Assembly (NCBI GenBank): GCA_028386065.3 | Contig: JAKUCV010005726.1 | Location: 157,479-221,478, forward strand | DNA: 64,000 bases | DNA from: Turnera subulata | Lineage: Eukaryota > Streptophyta > Magnoliopsida > Malpighiales > Passifloraceae | Direction of reading: 5' to 3' | Part shown: piece by piece, positions 11,931 to 22,653 of the stretch | Numbering within the stretch: the stretch's first letter is position 1 | How the letters are laid out: every line of letters starts with the position of its first letter | Notes under the pieces: model-generated | The model's database searches: none | Told to the model about the DNA's origin: nothing | The model's input: the letters and a program-made list of their open reading frames with translations, nothing else | Program-made: the position numbers and the translations under genes

Positions 11931-14657
11931 GTGAGGGATTTTAGAGTAGCATGTGCGGGAAAAAAGGATATTTTGGTGCTCTTGTACAAGGGCGCTTTTT
12001 TTTCTGACATTGACCTTAATCCCGATATTTCTAGTTCTGTTGTTTCTGTTTTGCAGGAATTTCGAGATGTGTTTCCAGAGGAACTACCAAAGGAATTGTC
12101 GCCTATTCGGAGCATAGAACACCAAATTGATTTTGTTCCTAGAGCATAAATCCCAAATCGGCCAGCATATAGGGCCAACCCCGAGGAGACCAAGGAGATT
12201 CAAAAGCAAATAGACGAATTGCTTGCAAAGGGGTTAGTGCGAGAGAGTTTGAGTCCATGTGTTGTACCAGTGATTCTAGTACCAAAGAAGGATGGCACGT
12301 GGAATATGTGTGTTGATTGTCGCGCAATCAACAAAATCACAGTTAATTATCGTCATTCTATCCCTCGACTTGACGATATGCTTGATGAATTACATGGTGC
12401 ATGCATATTTACTAAGATTGATCTCATGAGTGGTTACTATCAGATTCGTATGAAGGTAGGTGATGAGTGGAAAACTGCATTAAAAACTAAATATGGATTA
12501 TATGAATTGTTGGTCATGCCGTTTGGTTTGATTAATGCGCCTAGCACGTTTATGCGATTGATGAATCATGTATTGAGAGCCTTAATAGGAAAATTCGTGG
12601 TTGTGTACTTTGATGACATACTTATCTATAGCAGCAATAAATATGAGCATATTGAACACCTTAGATTAGTATTGGAGGCTCTTAAGGCTGAAAAAATATT
12701 TGCTAAGTTAAAGAAGTGTACATTCTGCATGGATAGTGTTGTTTTTCTTGGTTATGTTGTGAGTTCCAGGGGAATCAAAGTCGACCAAGAGAAGGTACAA
12801 GCCATAAGGGAGTGGCCGACTCCTACAAAAGTCTCACAGGTAAGGTCTTTTCACGGACTTGCTAGCTTTTACAGAAGGTTTGTGAAAGATTTTAGCACAA
12901 TTGATGCACCTTTGAATGAGATTGTTAAGAAAGAAATTGGGTTTAAATGGGGACAGGAGCAAGAGGATGCATTTAGTACTTTGAAGGATAAGTTATGTAC
13001 TGCTTATATTCTTAAATTGCCTAATTTTAACTCAACCTTTGAGGTTGAATGTGATGCCTCTGGTATAGGCATAGGTGCTGTTCTTTTGCAGGAAAGGAGG
13101 CCAATCGCTTATTTTAACGAAAAGTTGAATGGTGCGCAGCTGAAGTATTCGACATGTGATAAGGAGCTGTATGCACTTGTGCGGGCGTTGCAAACGTGGA
13201 AGCATTATCTATGGCCCAAGGAGTTCGTGATCCACACCGATCATGAAAGTTTGAAGCATCTAAAAGGTCAAGGTAAACTGAACAAGAGACATGCTAAATG
13301 GCTCGAGTTCATTGAGACATTTCTCTATGTGGTGAAATACAAGCAAGGTAAGGATAATATCATAGCCGATGCATTATCACGGAGGTATGCTCTTATTACT
13401 TCTCTTAGTTCGAAATTGATGGGTTTTGAGTATATTAAAGACTTGTACAAATCTGATCATGATTTTGCTTCTATCTATGAAGCTTGTGAACACGCTGAGT
13501 TCGGTAAGTTTTACATTGATGCAGGATATTTGTTTAAGGAACATAAACTTTGCATTCCAGCTTGTTCAATGAGAGAATTGCTTGTTAGAGAGTCTCATGA
13601 TGGAGGCTTAATGGGACATTTTGGTGTTGCTAAAACACTTGACATCTTGCATGAGCATTTTTATTGGCCATATATGAAGAAAGATGTTGAGCGAATTTGT
13701 GCAGGTCGTGTTCCATGTAGGCAGGTGCAATCGAAAGTGCAACCTCATGGGTTGTGCACGCCACTGCCTATTTCGGATAGTCCCTGGACTGATTTGTCTA
13801 TAGACTTTGTTATTGGGTTACCTCGGACCAAGCGGGGACATGATAGTGTATTTGTTGTTGTTGACAGGTTTAGTAAGATGGCACATTTTCTTGCTTGTCA
13901 TAAAACGGATGATGCATCTCATGTTGCTGACGTATTCTTTAGGGATGTCGTGCGCTTGCATGGCCTTCCTAAAACCATTGTTTCAGACAAGGATTCTAAG
14001 TTCCTCAGTCACTTCTGGCGCATGTTATGGGGTAAGTTGGGGACCAAGTTGTTGTTCTCGACGACTTGTCATCCTCAAACGGATGGACAGACTGAAGTGG
14101 TAAACAGAACTTTGGGATCTTTGTTGCGTGTTGTTGTGGGTAAAAATTTGAAAACTTGGGGAGAATGTTTGCCTTTGGTCGAGTTTGCCTATAATAGGAG
14201 CATACATTCTTCAACGGGTTATTCACCTTTTGAAATTGTTTATGGTTATAACACACTAACCCCTTTGGATTTGTTGCCTTTACCTGTTAATGAGTTTGTG
14301 AGTGCAGATGGGCAGCAAAAGGCAAAGTTAGTGCGGTCTATTCACGAGATAGCACGACAGCATATCGAGAACAAGAACAAGAAGTATGCTCAAAGAGCTA
14401 ATCAAGGGCGCAAACTTGTGCGGTTTGAGCCTGGCGATTGGGTTTGGGTACACTTTCGGAAGGAGAGGTTTCCTAAGCAAAGGAAATCTAAGCTGGATCC
14501 ATGTGGCGATGGACCGTTTCAAGTTCTTGAACGCATTAGCGACAATGCTTACAAGATTGATATGCCAGGTGAGTATGGTGTTAGTGCCACATTCAATGTT
14601 TTTTATCTTACTTCCTTTGACAATGCAGGTACAGATTCGAGGGCGAATCTTTTTTAG
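11931..14657 (+). pseudogene. Element B pol: RT, RNase H, integrase
   Basis: One frame runs from 11931 to 14657 with a single internal TAA at 12147. Reverse transcriptase shows [28 protein letters not shown] and the catalytic YFDDILIYS. RNase H shows [14 protein letters not shown] and [10 protein letters not shown]. Integrase shows an HHCC finger (from about 13610), [16 protein letters not shown] and HPQTDGQTE, giving D, D and E. The end is a premature TAG: the frame one base away continues with [15 protein letters not shown] into the 3' LTR, so loss of one T in the T-run near 14651 probably truncated it. No chromodomain is visible; a CRM-type CR motif would lie at this end. Confidence 0.85.
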
Positions 14658-14667
14658 CAGGGGTGAA

Positions 14668-15337
14668 TGATGCGGATATAGATGCGGACACTCAAGGAAT
14701 AGCTGGCGAGTTGGTGTTGCCCACGGGTCAAATTACACGGGCTCGATCCAAGAAGATCAAAGAACAATTGCAACAACAAGTTCAAGACTTGGTCAATCTT
14801 GAGTTGCAAGAAGATTGAGTAATCAAGACGGAAGAAGAGCTTATAAAGAAACCCACATGCATCACTGTGTGGGAAGGAATAGAAGAGGCCTGACATATCT
14901 ATTTTAGTTGCTGATTTTATTATATAAAAACAATTAAATGAATTTCGGCATAGGGCTTTTTATTATTTGGGTTATTATTGTTATTTTGGTCTTAGACAAT
15001 TTGTGAGCTTTTTGTTTTATTTTGTTGGTTTTTAATTAGTCCAATCCTAGTCCATTAGGGTTAGTGTGGCCGACTTGGCCTAGGGTGGGAAGACTATTCC
15101 AAGTCGGCAAGGGATGCTTGTTTGGCCGACTTTAGTTGGTTATAAATAGGGACTTTATGCTTTGTTTTGAGACAGATTATTTGGAGGGACTATCACTTCC
15201 AGCTGTTGCCTAACACAGATTGTTAGGAGGTGAAGTACAACGGTGCATAAAGTGTGCACGATTGGTGGTGATTTGAGATCGGGACAATCTTAGATACAAA
15301 GGTGCTTCTAGGGCCGGCTAGGTGTGTTGTCGTATCA
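14668..15337 (+). repeat. 3' LTR of element B
   Basis: Begins TGATGCGGATATAGATGCGG after the purine-rich AGCAGGGGTGAA and ends CGTATCA. It has the same pol-tail-coding start as the 5' copy. Relative to that copy it lacks about 165 bases after GAGACAGATTATTT, and the 5' copy lacks a short ATGCGGA-flanked piece. Confidence 0.8.
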
Positions 15338-16070
15338 CCGACCCTCTTGATTTGATCATGATCCTAGACGAGTATGCTGATTTTTTTAGCAAACCACATG
15401 GTTTAACTCCTTCCAGAATGCAAGACCATAACATTCCTCTCTTGGCTAACACAACCCCAGTTAATGTTTGGCCCTATCGTTACCTGCATTTTCAGAAACA
15501 AAAGATGGAGAAGATGGTGGCTGAGATTTTGCAACATGGTGCAATTCAGCTGAGCACCAGCCCTTTTTCTTCTAGGCTATTGCTAGTCTGCAAGAAAGAT
15601 GGCACTTGGAGATTTTGTGTTGACTACCGAGCTCTAAATGCGGTCACTATCCGTGTCTATTTTCCCATCCCATTGGTTGATGAATTATTTGCTGAATTAC
15701 ATGGTGCTATATTTTTCTCAAAACTGGACTTGTTGGCTAGTTATCACCAAATTCGCATCAAGAAGAGGATATTGGTAAGGCTGCTTTCCGAATACATGAT
15801 GGTCGCTATGAAACCTTGATTTCCAACTCTGAACCTTATGGACAAGGTTCAATTCTGGAATGGAAGTAATGTTATGAATACAGGTTTAGCGAGGATGGCA
15901 TCATTGGACCAGTTAGCATTGAAGCCCAAGCTGTTGAAGAAGGTATTGAGGCTTCAACTTTTGGAGCCCAAGTTACAACAACATCAGTGAATTGGAATGA
16001 AAAGCCAAGGAGGAGTGAACGTAAGACGTGTCCTTCTGAATGGTTGGAGAATTATATTGTTGGCAAATGA
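15338..16070 (+). pseudogene. Element C RT fragment joined to chromodomain tail
   Basis: This continues the element interrupted at 8355. The RT N-terminal half is clear (VCKKDGTWRFCVDYRALNA, FPIPLVDELFAELHGA, FFSKLDLLASYHQIRI), then after a one-base shift reaches a HDGRYE word at about 15813. It jumps directly to a stretch resembling a chromodomain tail (FPTLNLMDKVQFW and NGSNVM). The rest of RT, RNase H and integrase are missing, so a deletion of roughly 2.5 kb or more (inferred from family size) joined the two. A basic end SERKTCPSEWLENYIVGK stops at about 16070. Confidence 0.65.
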
Positions 16071-16430
16071 CGTCAGACAGTTAACCGTTTACAGTAAGAA
16101 TATGGAGATGACTTATAAGGAGCAGAGCATTCGAGAGAGAGCAAGGAATTGCTTAAAGAAAATTCTTATTTTCTCAACCCCTTATTTTGGATTTATTCTC
16201 TTTTATTATTCTTTCTCTATTGAGGCAAATTGTACCCCAGACACTCTCTTTTTCTCTCTCTCATCAAATAAAGAGCACCCTCTTCTTGGTTTTGCCATTT
16301 CTATTTATTTTAGCTTTCACAACAATATTGTATTGGATGTATAAATTAATTATTTCCCTTTATTATTCATTCTATTGCTGCTATCTATCCAAAGGCTTTG
16401 AAGTCGAAACACCAAATTTTTGGTTAGAAA
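16071..16430 (+). other. Probable 3' end/LTR remnant of element C
   Basis: This follows the pol stop directly, is pyrimidine-rich (TTTCTCTCTCTC around 16250) and has no reading frame support. The position fits a 3' LTR, but its left partner lies outside the window, so the ends cannot be set. Confidence 0.35.
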
Positions 16431-16630
16431 GGAAAAAAAAGTCCATTGAAACAACAACCATGTTTTATATGATAATAGAGAACAATGATACATTGGTAAA
16501 CACACGCCACGAGCCCGATTCGAATCCGAGCTGCCTTGGACACAACCAAGCCTCTGTGCCATTGTGCTGCTAAGGCGCTAGCCTTCAAGCCTCTATGCCA
16601 CTGTGCTGCTGAGGCGCTAGCCTTGGTGTG
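16430..16630 (-). mobile_element. SINE-like element with pol III B-box
   Basis: Read on the minus strand, a head with TGGCACAGAGGCTTGG is followed about 30 bases later by GGATTCGAATC, close to the pol III B-box consensus GGTTCGAANCC. The unit ends in a T-run at 16430-16440. The ~39-base head is tandemly duplicated (16550-16590 and 16590-16626 share GCTAAGGCGCTAGCCTT or one-base variants). The layout resembles a tRNA-derived SINE, but no target duplication could be assigned. Confidence 0.4.
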
Positions 16631-16984
16631 TTTTTTTTGTTTTATAATTGATGAACATATAATCTTCTGTTTTACTTATATAGAAACATTATTTGATTAT
16701 GACTTAATCAGATTAAACGTCCTGGAACGAGGGTTTTCTTCATTGCAGTTAAAAAACATTTATTTCATAAAATTGTTAAGACAAGAGACACTAGTAGCAG
16801 TACAAAAATTGAAAGGATGACTATTTTCCTTTTGAACATCTGGACTTTTCATTCATTTATGGTGAGTTTGGGAAGAGCAAGGGAGGAAAGAAAAAGAAGG
16901 GAATGAATAAGGAACAAGGAAAAATCATTTTTTCTCTTATGGTTTAGAAATATTATAAATGTGAGAAAGAATCGAGGAGGAAAT
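16630..16984. other. Intergenic, nothing recognised
   Basis: AT-rich sequence with a purine-rich stretch (AAAGAAAAAGAAGGG) near 16890. No coding or repeat structure could be supported. Confidence 0.4.
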
Positions 16985-19600
16985 GCCATATTACATGAGA
17001 AGAATCACTTGGTAAAAGGCAAACACCAAAACCAGTAGTGAAATGTCTTTTAACACTCTTTGCCAACCTATCAGTAGCTCTATTTGCCGACCTATTTACA
17101 GCTACAATGTGAGCATTATCAAACTATCCCACCACACTTGCATTTCACCACGTGAACTCAAAGTTTAAGCAAGGATTGCAACATCATTCTCATCTGTAAC
17201 ATTTTGCGAGCTAATAGCTAGTTTAACACTTAGAAATAAACCCTAAGCTTCCCTTGCAGTGAAGGACATGCTTTGGAACAAATTTGCTTTACATCCACAA
17301 TCATACCTCTAAAGTCTCATATTATTATGCCTAATCTGATGGCAGGAGTAACATGAATGAATGATGTATTAAATTTGATTTTATACCACCATATGGGAGG
17401 CATAGACCAACCAACAATTGGACCTAAGGAGAGACTTAAGGATTGCCATTCTGATTGCCACTCTTTTGACAAATTTTTCGCTTTAAAAGTATTGATAATC
17501 GAGTAAACATGATCTTTACCTATTGCTGTTGCATTTCTTGACTTCCAAATCTCTCAAAGAAGTTAGGCAATGTACTCTAGCTTTCCATACTCTTCTCATT
17601 GCACATAGTGTATTACCTTGTTATTCCAATAGGACTTAATATCAGTGAAAGCCTCTTCGCATGGTCTATATCACGTGGAACTTGCATCCAACATGCTCTA
17701 GCATTGTCATAAAATATAAGGACATGTTTAGTAATCTTTGGATGTTAACCACATAGAGGAAATTCACCACTCGAATTAATATTTCTTCTACACTAATGGT
17801 TACAAATCATAATGAAATGATCTTCAAAGGAAATTCTGAACTCTTAGTGGAGTTGTGGCTTGCATTATTAGCCTCAAGACGCTTTTGACAGAGTTTGTTA
17901 TACCTCGATTTAACACCTGACTTTGTGTATTGCCAAATTAAGGAGTTTTGTGAGAAAGCATTACCTAGAGGGATTAATACAATTGCTTTCCTCTTAGCTT
18001 TAGAAAAAGAGTATATATAGTATACAAGAATTCCAAGAGCAATCGTTAAGTGCCAGGTCTTTAAGCTTCACAAACGGGCAACTAAGCGGTTTATGAGTGT
18101 TTATCTTGAAACAATCCAAAGTTGGAATCCAAGAAACCTCTCATATATTGATTTTTGAACCACTCAGGACATTCCATCGAAATCTATCTCCAAACACTTT
18201 TTTTCTTTCCAATAAACTTCTCTAGGCCCAAGATAGACTACCTCCAACTCTTGCATCAAAGAACTCAGAGTGTGGGACATAAATACCTTTAATAAACCTA
18301 GCCTAAAGTTAGTGAGGTAATTTGATTAATCTCAAGTACTGCTTTGCAATGAGAGCTTTGTTGAACAAGTTTAAATCCTAGAAACTCAGTCCTCGCATGC
18401 TCTTGAGCTTAGTGATTTAATCCTAACAAACCCAGTGAACTGACCCCTTTTCTTCTTATTACTCCACCAAAACTTTCTTATTTTCCTATAAACTCCTTTT
18501 ATAAAACTAGTAGGAAGTTTGAAATAGAACATGGCATATACATCAGTTGAGGAGACTATTGCTTTTAGCAATACCTCATTACCAGTATGGTTGTGAAAAT
18601 TCTGCTTCTAAGAAAGGATTTTGCCATCATTTTTTTTTTAAAGAATGCCAAGATATTCTTTTTTGAACAACTCTAATTAGCTAACAGACCAAGATACTTG
18701 TCCTTACTATTTAGTTCTAGGATTTTTATAGTATTTTATAATACTCTCCTCATGTCAGCAAAGACATTATTACCAAAAGTAACTGTTGTTTTGTTGATAT
18801 TAATGATCTGCCATGAAGCAGCAATGTATTCATGAAGAATATACATAATAACATTGACTTTCTCAATACTTTCCTTTTTAAAAAGAATAATGTTATCAAC
18901 AAAAATTATGTGAGTTAGAATTAGACATTTTAGCTTGATCTTTAGACCGTTGAGAACTCCAGAATCTCGGGCTACAATAAGCATCCTACACAAAATATCT
19001 ACAACCAAGAGAAAGAGTTAAGGTGAAAAAAGGTTACCTTGTCTCAATCCTTTTTTAGGGATAAGAGGCGCATGTTGAATCCTGTTTATGATCACATGCT
19101 ACTTGACTGTAGATATGTATTACCAAACTAAACCCGACAGACCCATGTCGGATCCCAGTCCCAATAGGAAGACCTCCAAAAGTTCTAATTAAGAAGAGCA
19201 TCAATAAAAACTTTACTTTTATAAACAATAATTTCCACTGTAGACTTGTAATGATATGATCTAGCCGTTCCTTAATATTATCAATTGCTATTCGGCGTTT
19301 CATCCATGTATAGGTGTCTCTATGAAAGCCTAGGTCCATCAAACCACAGTCCTCCAAAAAAGCATAAAAATCAGCATAAAGAGATCAATTAACTAGATTG
19401 CCTCCATCCTTGTCTGCATCATACAACATTGTATTGAAATCACTAATGTATAGTCATGGTTCTTCGTCCTCAAAGGTTAGATAAAGCTTCCCAAATTGTC
19501 TTCCTTGTGTATTTGTCTAGTTCCTCATAAATAAAAGTGTTCTACACTCACAATCTGATGCTACTTCACGAATCCAAACAACAAATAAAAGTTTTAGACT
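16985..19600 (-). pseudogene. Decayed LINE (second copy), minus strand
   Basis: Fragments appear in the expected 5' to 3' order on the minus strand. 19357-19180 resembles the C-terminal part of an endonuclease (DLGFHRDTYTWMKRR and the LDHIITSLQW word). 19008-18736 is RT around the catalytic site, reading FVDN where most LINEs have F-[AV]-D-D. 18571-18386 is the RT thumb/linker (SSTDVYAMFYFKLP and FWWSNKKKRG). 17200-17040 resembles an RNase H C-terminal helix. The first part of RT between 19055 and 19008 is missing. Many stops are present. It is a different, older copy than the LINE at 22544-56915. Confidence 0.65.
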
Positions 19601-19975
19601 TAGACAACAACTAAATTTCAAACTCAGTAGTGCGCCATAAAGCTAAAGCCCATGATAATCCTATAAGAACTACATAAATTGCTTTGCACGCTCATTCTTC
19701 TATGTAACTTTTCCAAGTGCGCTTGTTCATTCTTGGTCTCCATGCTAGAGTGCCAATGCTTATTGAGCTCTTGCATAATGTTGCGACCGTTTTAGGATAG
19801 TAGACTCATTTGGCTTCTGGTTGTTCAAGGCCAACCACTATTGCTTGTATTGAGTTACTCTCTTCTGTAGTAAGTAAAACAATTCAAAAGAGATTGGGGA
19901 GGAGGGTTTGCACAAACACTAGGTGGTGGTTGGGCAGCCTGAGACGATGGATCTTATTTCTCATTTAGCACTAGT
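19600..19975. other. Intergenic or LINE 5' remnant
   Basis: No reading frame or repeat could be assigned. It may be the upstream part of the decayed LINE, whose 5' end could not be placed. Confidence 0.3.
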
Positions 19976-20073
19976 GTGCTTCCACATTTTATGCCTTGTC
20001 ATTTCATCTATAAGAGAGGAGATATTAGAGAGAGAGAGAGAGAGATAACGAAGATGTAACGAGAGAGAGATAA

Positions 20074-20104
<31 letters not shown>

Positions 20105-20640
20105 GAGAGATACCATTGATTTGATATGGAGATGCTATGAGATGAGATGAGATGCTAAGAGAATATGGCCTATGTCAAAAAAAAAAGAGATATAAAAAGA
20201 GGGAGAGAGGGAGAGGGAGGGAGAGGGAGAGTTGCTTTATAGTCTTAAAGGGCTCGTCATATCCGTCACAATTCAAGGGTGGGTTGAGGGGAGGGGGAAG
20301 CTTGAGATGAAGAATATTATTCCTTATGAGGCATTTGTGCTTCCACTTTTTATACCTAGTCATTTTATCTACAAGAGAAGAAGAAGGAGAACATGACAAT
20401 AGAGAGAAATGTATATAAAGAGAGAAATGGAGAGAGAGTAGAGATATATAGAGAGAGATACCTTTGTTTGGATGCAAGGATGACGCGAGAAGAGAGAAGA
20501 TGCCGAGAGAAGGTGCCTATACCGTGAGAAATAGATAATAGAGAGAGGGTGGGAGAGAGAAGGATGGAGGGAGAGAGGGAGGGAGGGAGGAAGAAAGAGA
20601 GTAGAGAGAGAGAGGGATGAACTAGAACTCATTACTATAA
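19975..20640. repeat. GA-rich microsatellite region with a diverged duplication
   Basis: (GA)n and GAGAGG runs occur at 20028-20115, 20200-20230 and 20400-20620. Two related blocks start at about 19965 and 20320: GTGCTTCCACATTTTATGCC versus GTGCTTCCACTTTTTATACC, each followed by TCATTT(C/T)ATCT(A)ACAAGAGA. It is thus an imperfect ~350-base tandem duplication plus microsatellite growth. Confidence 0.7.
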
Positions 20641-20649
20641 ATTTAAGCA

Positions 20650-21121
20650 AGCCCTCTTATTTGACCAAAAGGCTTGGGCCCATTGGTACCAACATCTTGA
20701 GGCCTAATTGTAATATTTGGGATGAGCAACGAAATAATCCAGAATTCTTCATAGACAAGTTCAAGGTAAAAGTTTTAGAAGGTGCACCAGAAGTGCTAGT
20801 ACCTTATGGTTGCAAGATTTCTAACACGATCTATTTTGTTAGCTTTATATCGTGACAAGACCTAAGGCTTAGACGATCTATTGACGTCTTAAGCGAAGAT
20901 CTTCAAATCTCTCATGAAAAAGACTTCTCTTTTGCCGAGTAAGTGTTTTCTTGATTTCCTTATGGATTTCTTGCTATGTAAGTAAGAACTGCATACTCTA
21001 CTTTTATGTCAGGTTCATCAATTTGTTGTTTGTCGCTGGAATTTTCTCCAAAAATCAATTTAGTTGTGCAACAATCCACTGTCATATTTAGTCACTATGG
21101 ACTAGACGAATGGTGTTGTGC
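20650..21121. other. Intergenic, nothing recognised
   Basis: A 64-codon frame at 20661-20855 has no recognised motif. Nothing else can be supported. Confidence 0.4.
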
Positions 21122-21130
21122 GCTTCGGGT

Positions 21131-21591
21131 GGGTTTTTGGGTTTTTTGGCCCCCGTGTTTAGTGGTTTGGCCAATTTGGTACCCCGACATTTTTTTTGGC
21201 CAGGCATATACCCCAAGATTGCATAGGCAGGCCAAACGTATACTCCTGGTCAGGCACCTGCTGACGTGGAGGCTGCCCGGGTATTTGCGCGTGTTACTGT
21301 AGCAAAACGACGTCGTTTTAAGTGAGAAAACGACGTCGTTTCATGCCACGTCGGACACCGGTGGCTTAGTGGGGCCCACTTCACTCAAAGCCATTCCTCT
21401 AAAATGACGTCGTTTTGCTACAGTAACACGCGCAAATACCCCGGGCAGCCTCCACGTCAGCAGGTGCCTGACCAGGGGTATACGTTTGGCCTACCCATGC
21501 AATCATGGGGTATATGCCCGGCCAAAAAAAATGTCGGGGTACCAAATTGGCCAAACCACTAAACATGGGGGCCCAAAAAACCCGAAAACCC
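21131..21591. mobile_element. Mutator-type foldback element, copy 1
   Basis: Inverted repeats of ~190-210 bases start GGGTTTTTGGGTTTTTTGG and end in the matching complement, leaving only ~70 bases in the middle. Flanks GCTTCGGGT (21122-21130) and CTTCTGGGT (21592-21600) fit a 9-bp target duplication with a one-base deletion. The same family at 37931-39158 has an exact 9-bp duplication, which points to the Mutator (MULE) superfamily. Each arm carries a GACGTCGTTTT word; AAAACGACGTCGTTTT is a 16-base perfect palindrome. No transposase is present. Confidence 0.8.
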
Positions 21592-21600
21592 CTTCTGGGT

Positions 21601-22528
21601 CAAACTTTTGTTGAGGACTAATATGGGCTAGAAACACTGTACTAATCTGTATCCTTCCTTGCATAGACGACTTTGCATACCGATGTGTTTAAGGATAACT
21701 ATGTATTAAAGACTTGTTTCATCCTTGTGTTGGACGCTAAAGCTGGAAGTCATCCCTACGTTGGATTTTGGCTTCTTTTCATCCCTTTGTTCCCCCTAGT
21801 AGGGCTACTTTGGTTCCTCTCATCAGAATCTGGGGGAAAATGTTGAGTTGGCAAGTTTTCCGACGCTTATATCAGCACATATGGAACCCATATGTTTGGT
21901 CAAACCAACAAATTGAACCGACTCGATCCAACCAGTTTGCGCACCCAAAAGACCGATTTTGCAAATCCGATGTGGCTCGTTATTTGTTCATTTTTTTTAT
22001 TCTTTCTTCGTTTTTTCTTCCTAAAATTTAATTTCTCTAAAACCTCTTATTGAATTAAATTTTTTTTTCAAAAATAAAATAATAACTTATATTAATTAAA
22101 TAATAACTTATAGTAACTTAATCTTTTTATAGCCTTTCATTATTTAAAAATTCGTACAATTTTGTTTTTTGCAGTTCTTTCTAGTATACCTATGTTTAAA
22201 TGCCGATGCAACTACTCAGCTCGTGTGTAATACAAATTGTTGACTAATTTTCGTCAAATCTGATTCATATATGCGTTCACCATGTATCAATTGGACTACA
22301 TGTCAATGTGTCACCTTTAAACAGCAATGCGAATAAATTCGAGTCGACCAAAATCCTTCAAAATTAGCATAAAAATCTAGAATTGAACCGAGGACTAAAA
22401 ATTGGATTTGACCAGAAGAAAATGGTGAAACTGATTGGGGTTTGATAAAACTAAGTCCAAATATGTCTTACAAAGGAGATTTGTGTTACCGTTAATTATT
22501 TTCCTTAATGGTTGGGTTTGTATTTTTT
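21601..22528. other. Intergenic sequence, AT-rich
   Basis: No gene or repeat recognised. Together with 56931 onward it is the original locus into which the LINE inserted. Confidence 0.45.
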
Positions 22529-22543
22529 TTTGAAATTTCAAGT
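22529..22543. repeat. LINE target duplication, left copy
   Basis: TTTGAAATTTCAAGT is repeated exactly at 56916-56930, on the other side of the 34-kb composite. The adjoining T-run (plus strand) is the A-rich tail of the minus-strand LINE. Confidence 0.85.
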
Positions 22544-22578
22544 ATTTTTTGGTGAATGAAGTTGTATTAAAACAAAAA

Positions 22579-22653
22579 TTACACTTTAAAGTCTCTTAGC
22601 ACTCTTGCACCCGTAGCATCAGCGACAAGTAAGGGTAGGCATAGATCAGGTGG
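22579..22653 (-). pseudogene. LINE ORF2 C-terminal tail and stop
   Basis: The last ~24 codons (VADATGARVLRDFKV) end with TAA at 22581-22579. Only about 35 bases of 3' UTR follow before the A tail and target duplication. Confidence 0.8.

Larger units (their letters stand above)
8356..15337 (+). mobile_element. CRM-like Ty3/gypsy retrotransposon (element B)
   Basis: LTRs at 8356-9192 and 14668-15337 begin TGATGCGGA and end GTATCA; the right copy has an internal deletion of ~165 bases. CTGAC (8351-8355) on the left and CCGAC (15338-15342) on the right form a 5-bp target duplication with one transition. It carries a primer-binding site, a decayed gag, and one long pol frame. Two traits point to the CRM chromovirus clade: LTR ends of the TGATG...ATCA kind, and a pol C-terminus that runs on into the 3' LTR. 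I have not confirmed the clade by alignment. Confidence 0.8.

Noticed and set aside
16500..16560. tRNA gene suggested by GATTCGAATCC
   Set aside because: No cloverleaf with a matching acceptor stem can be formed around the B-box; a SINE-like origin fits better.
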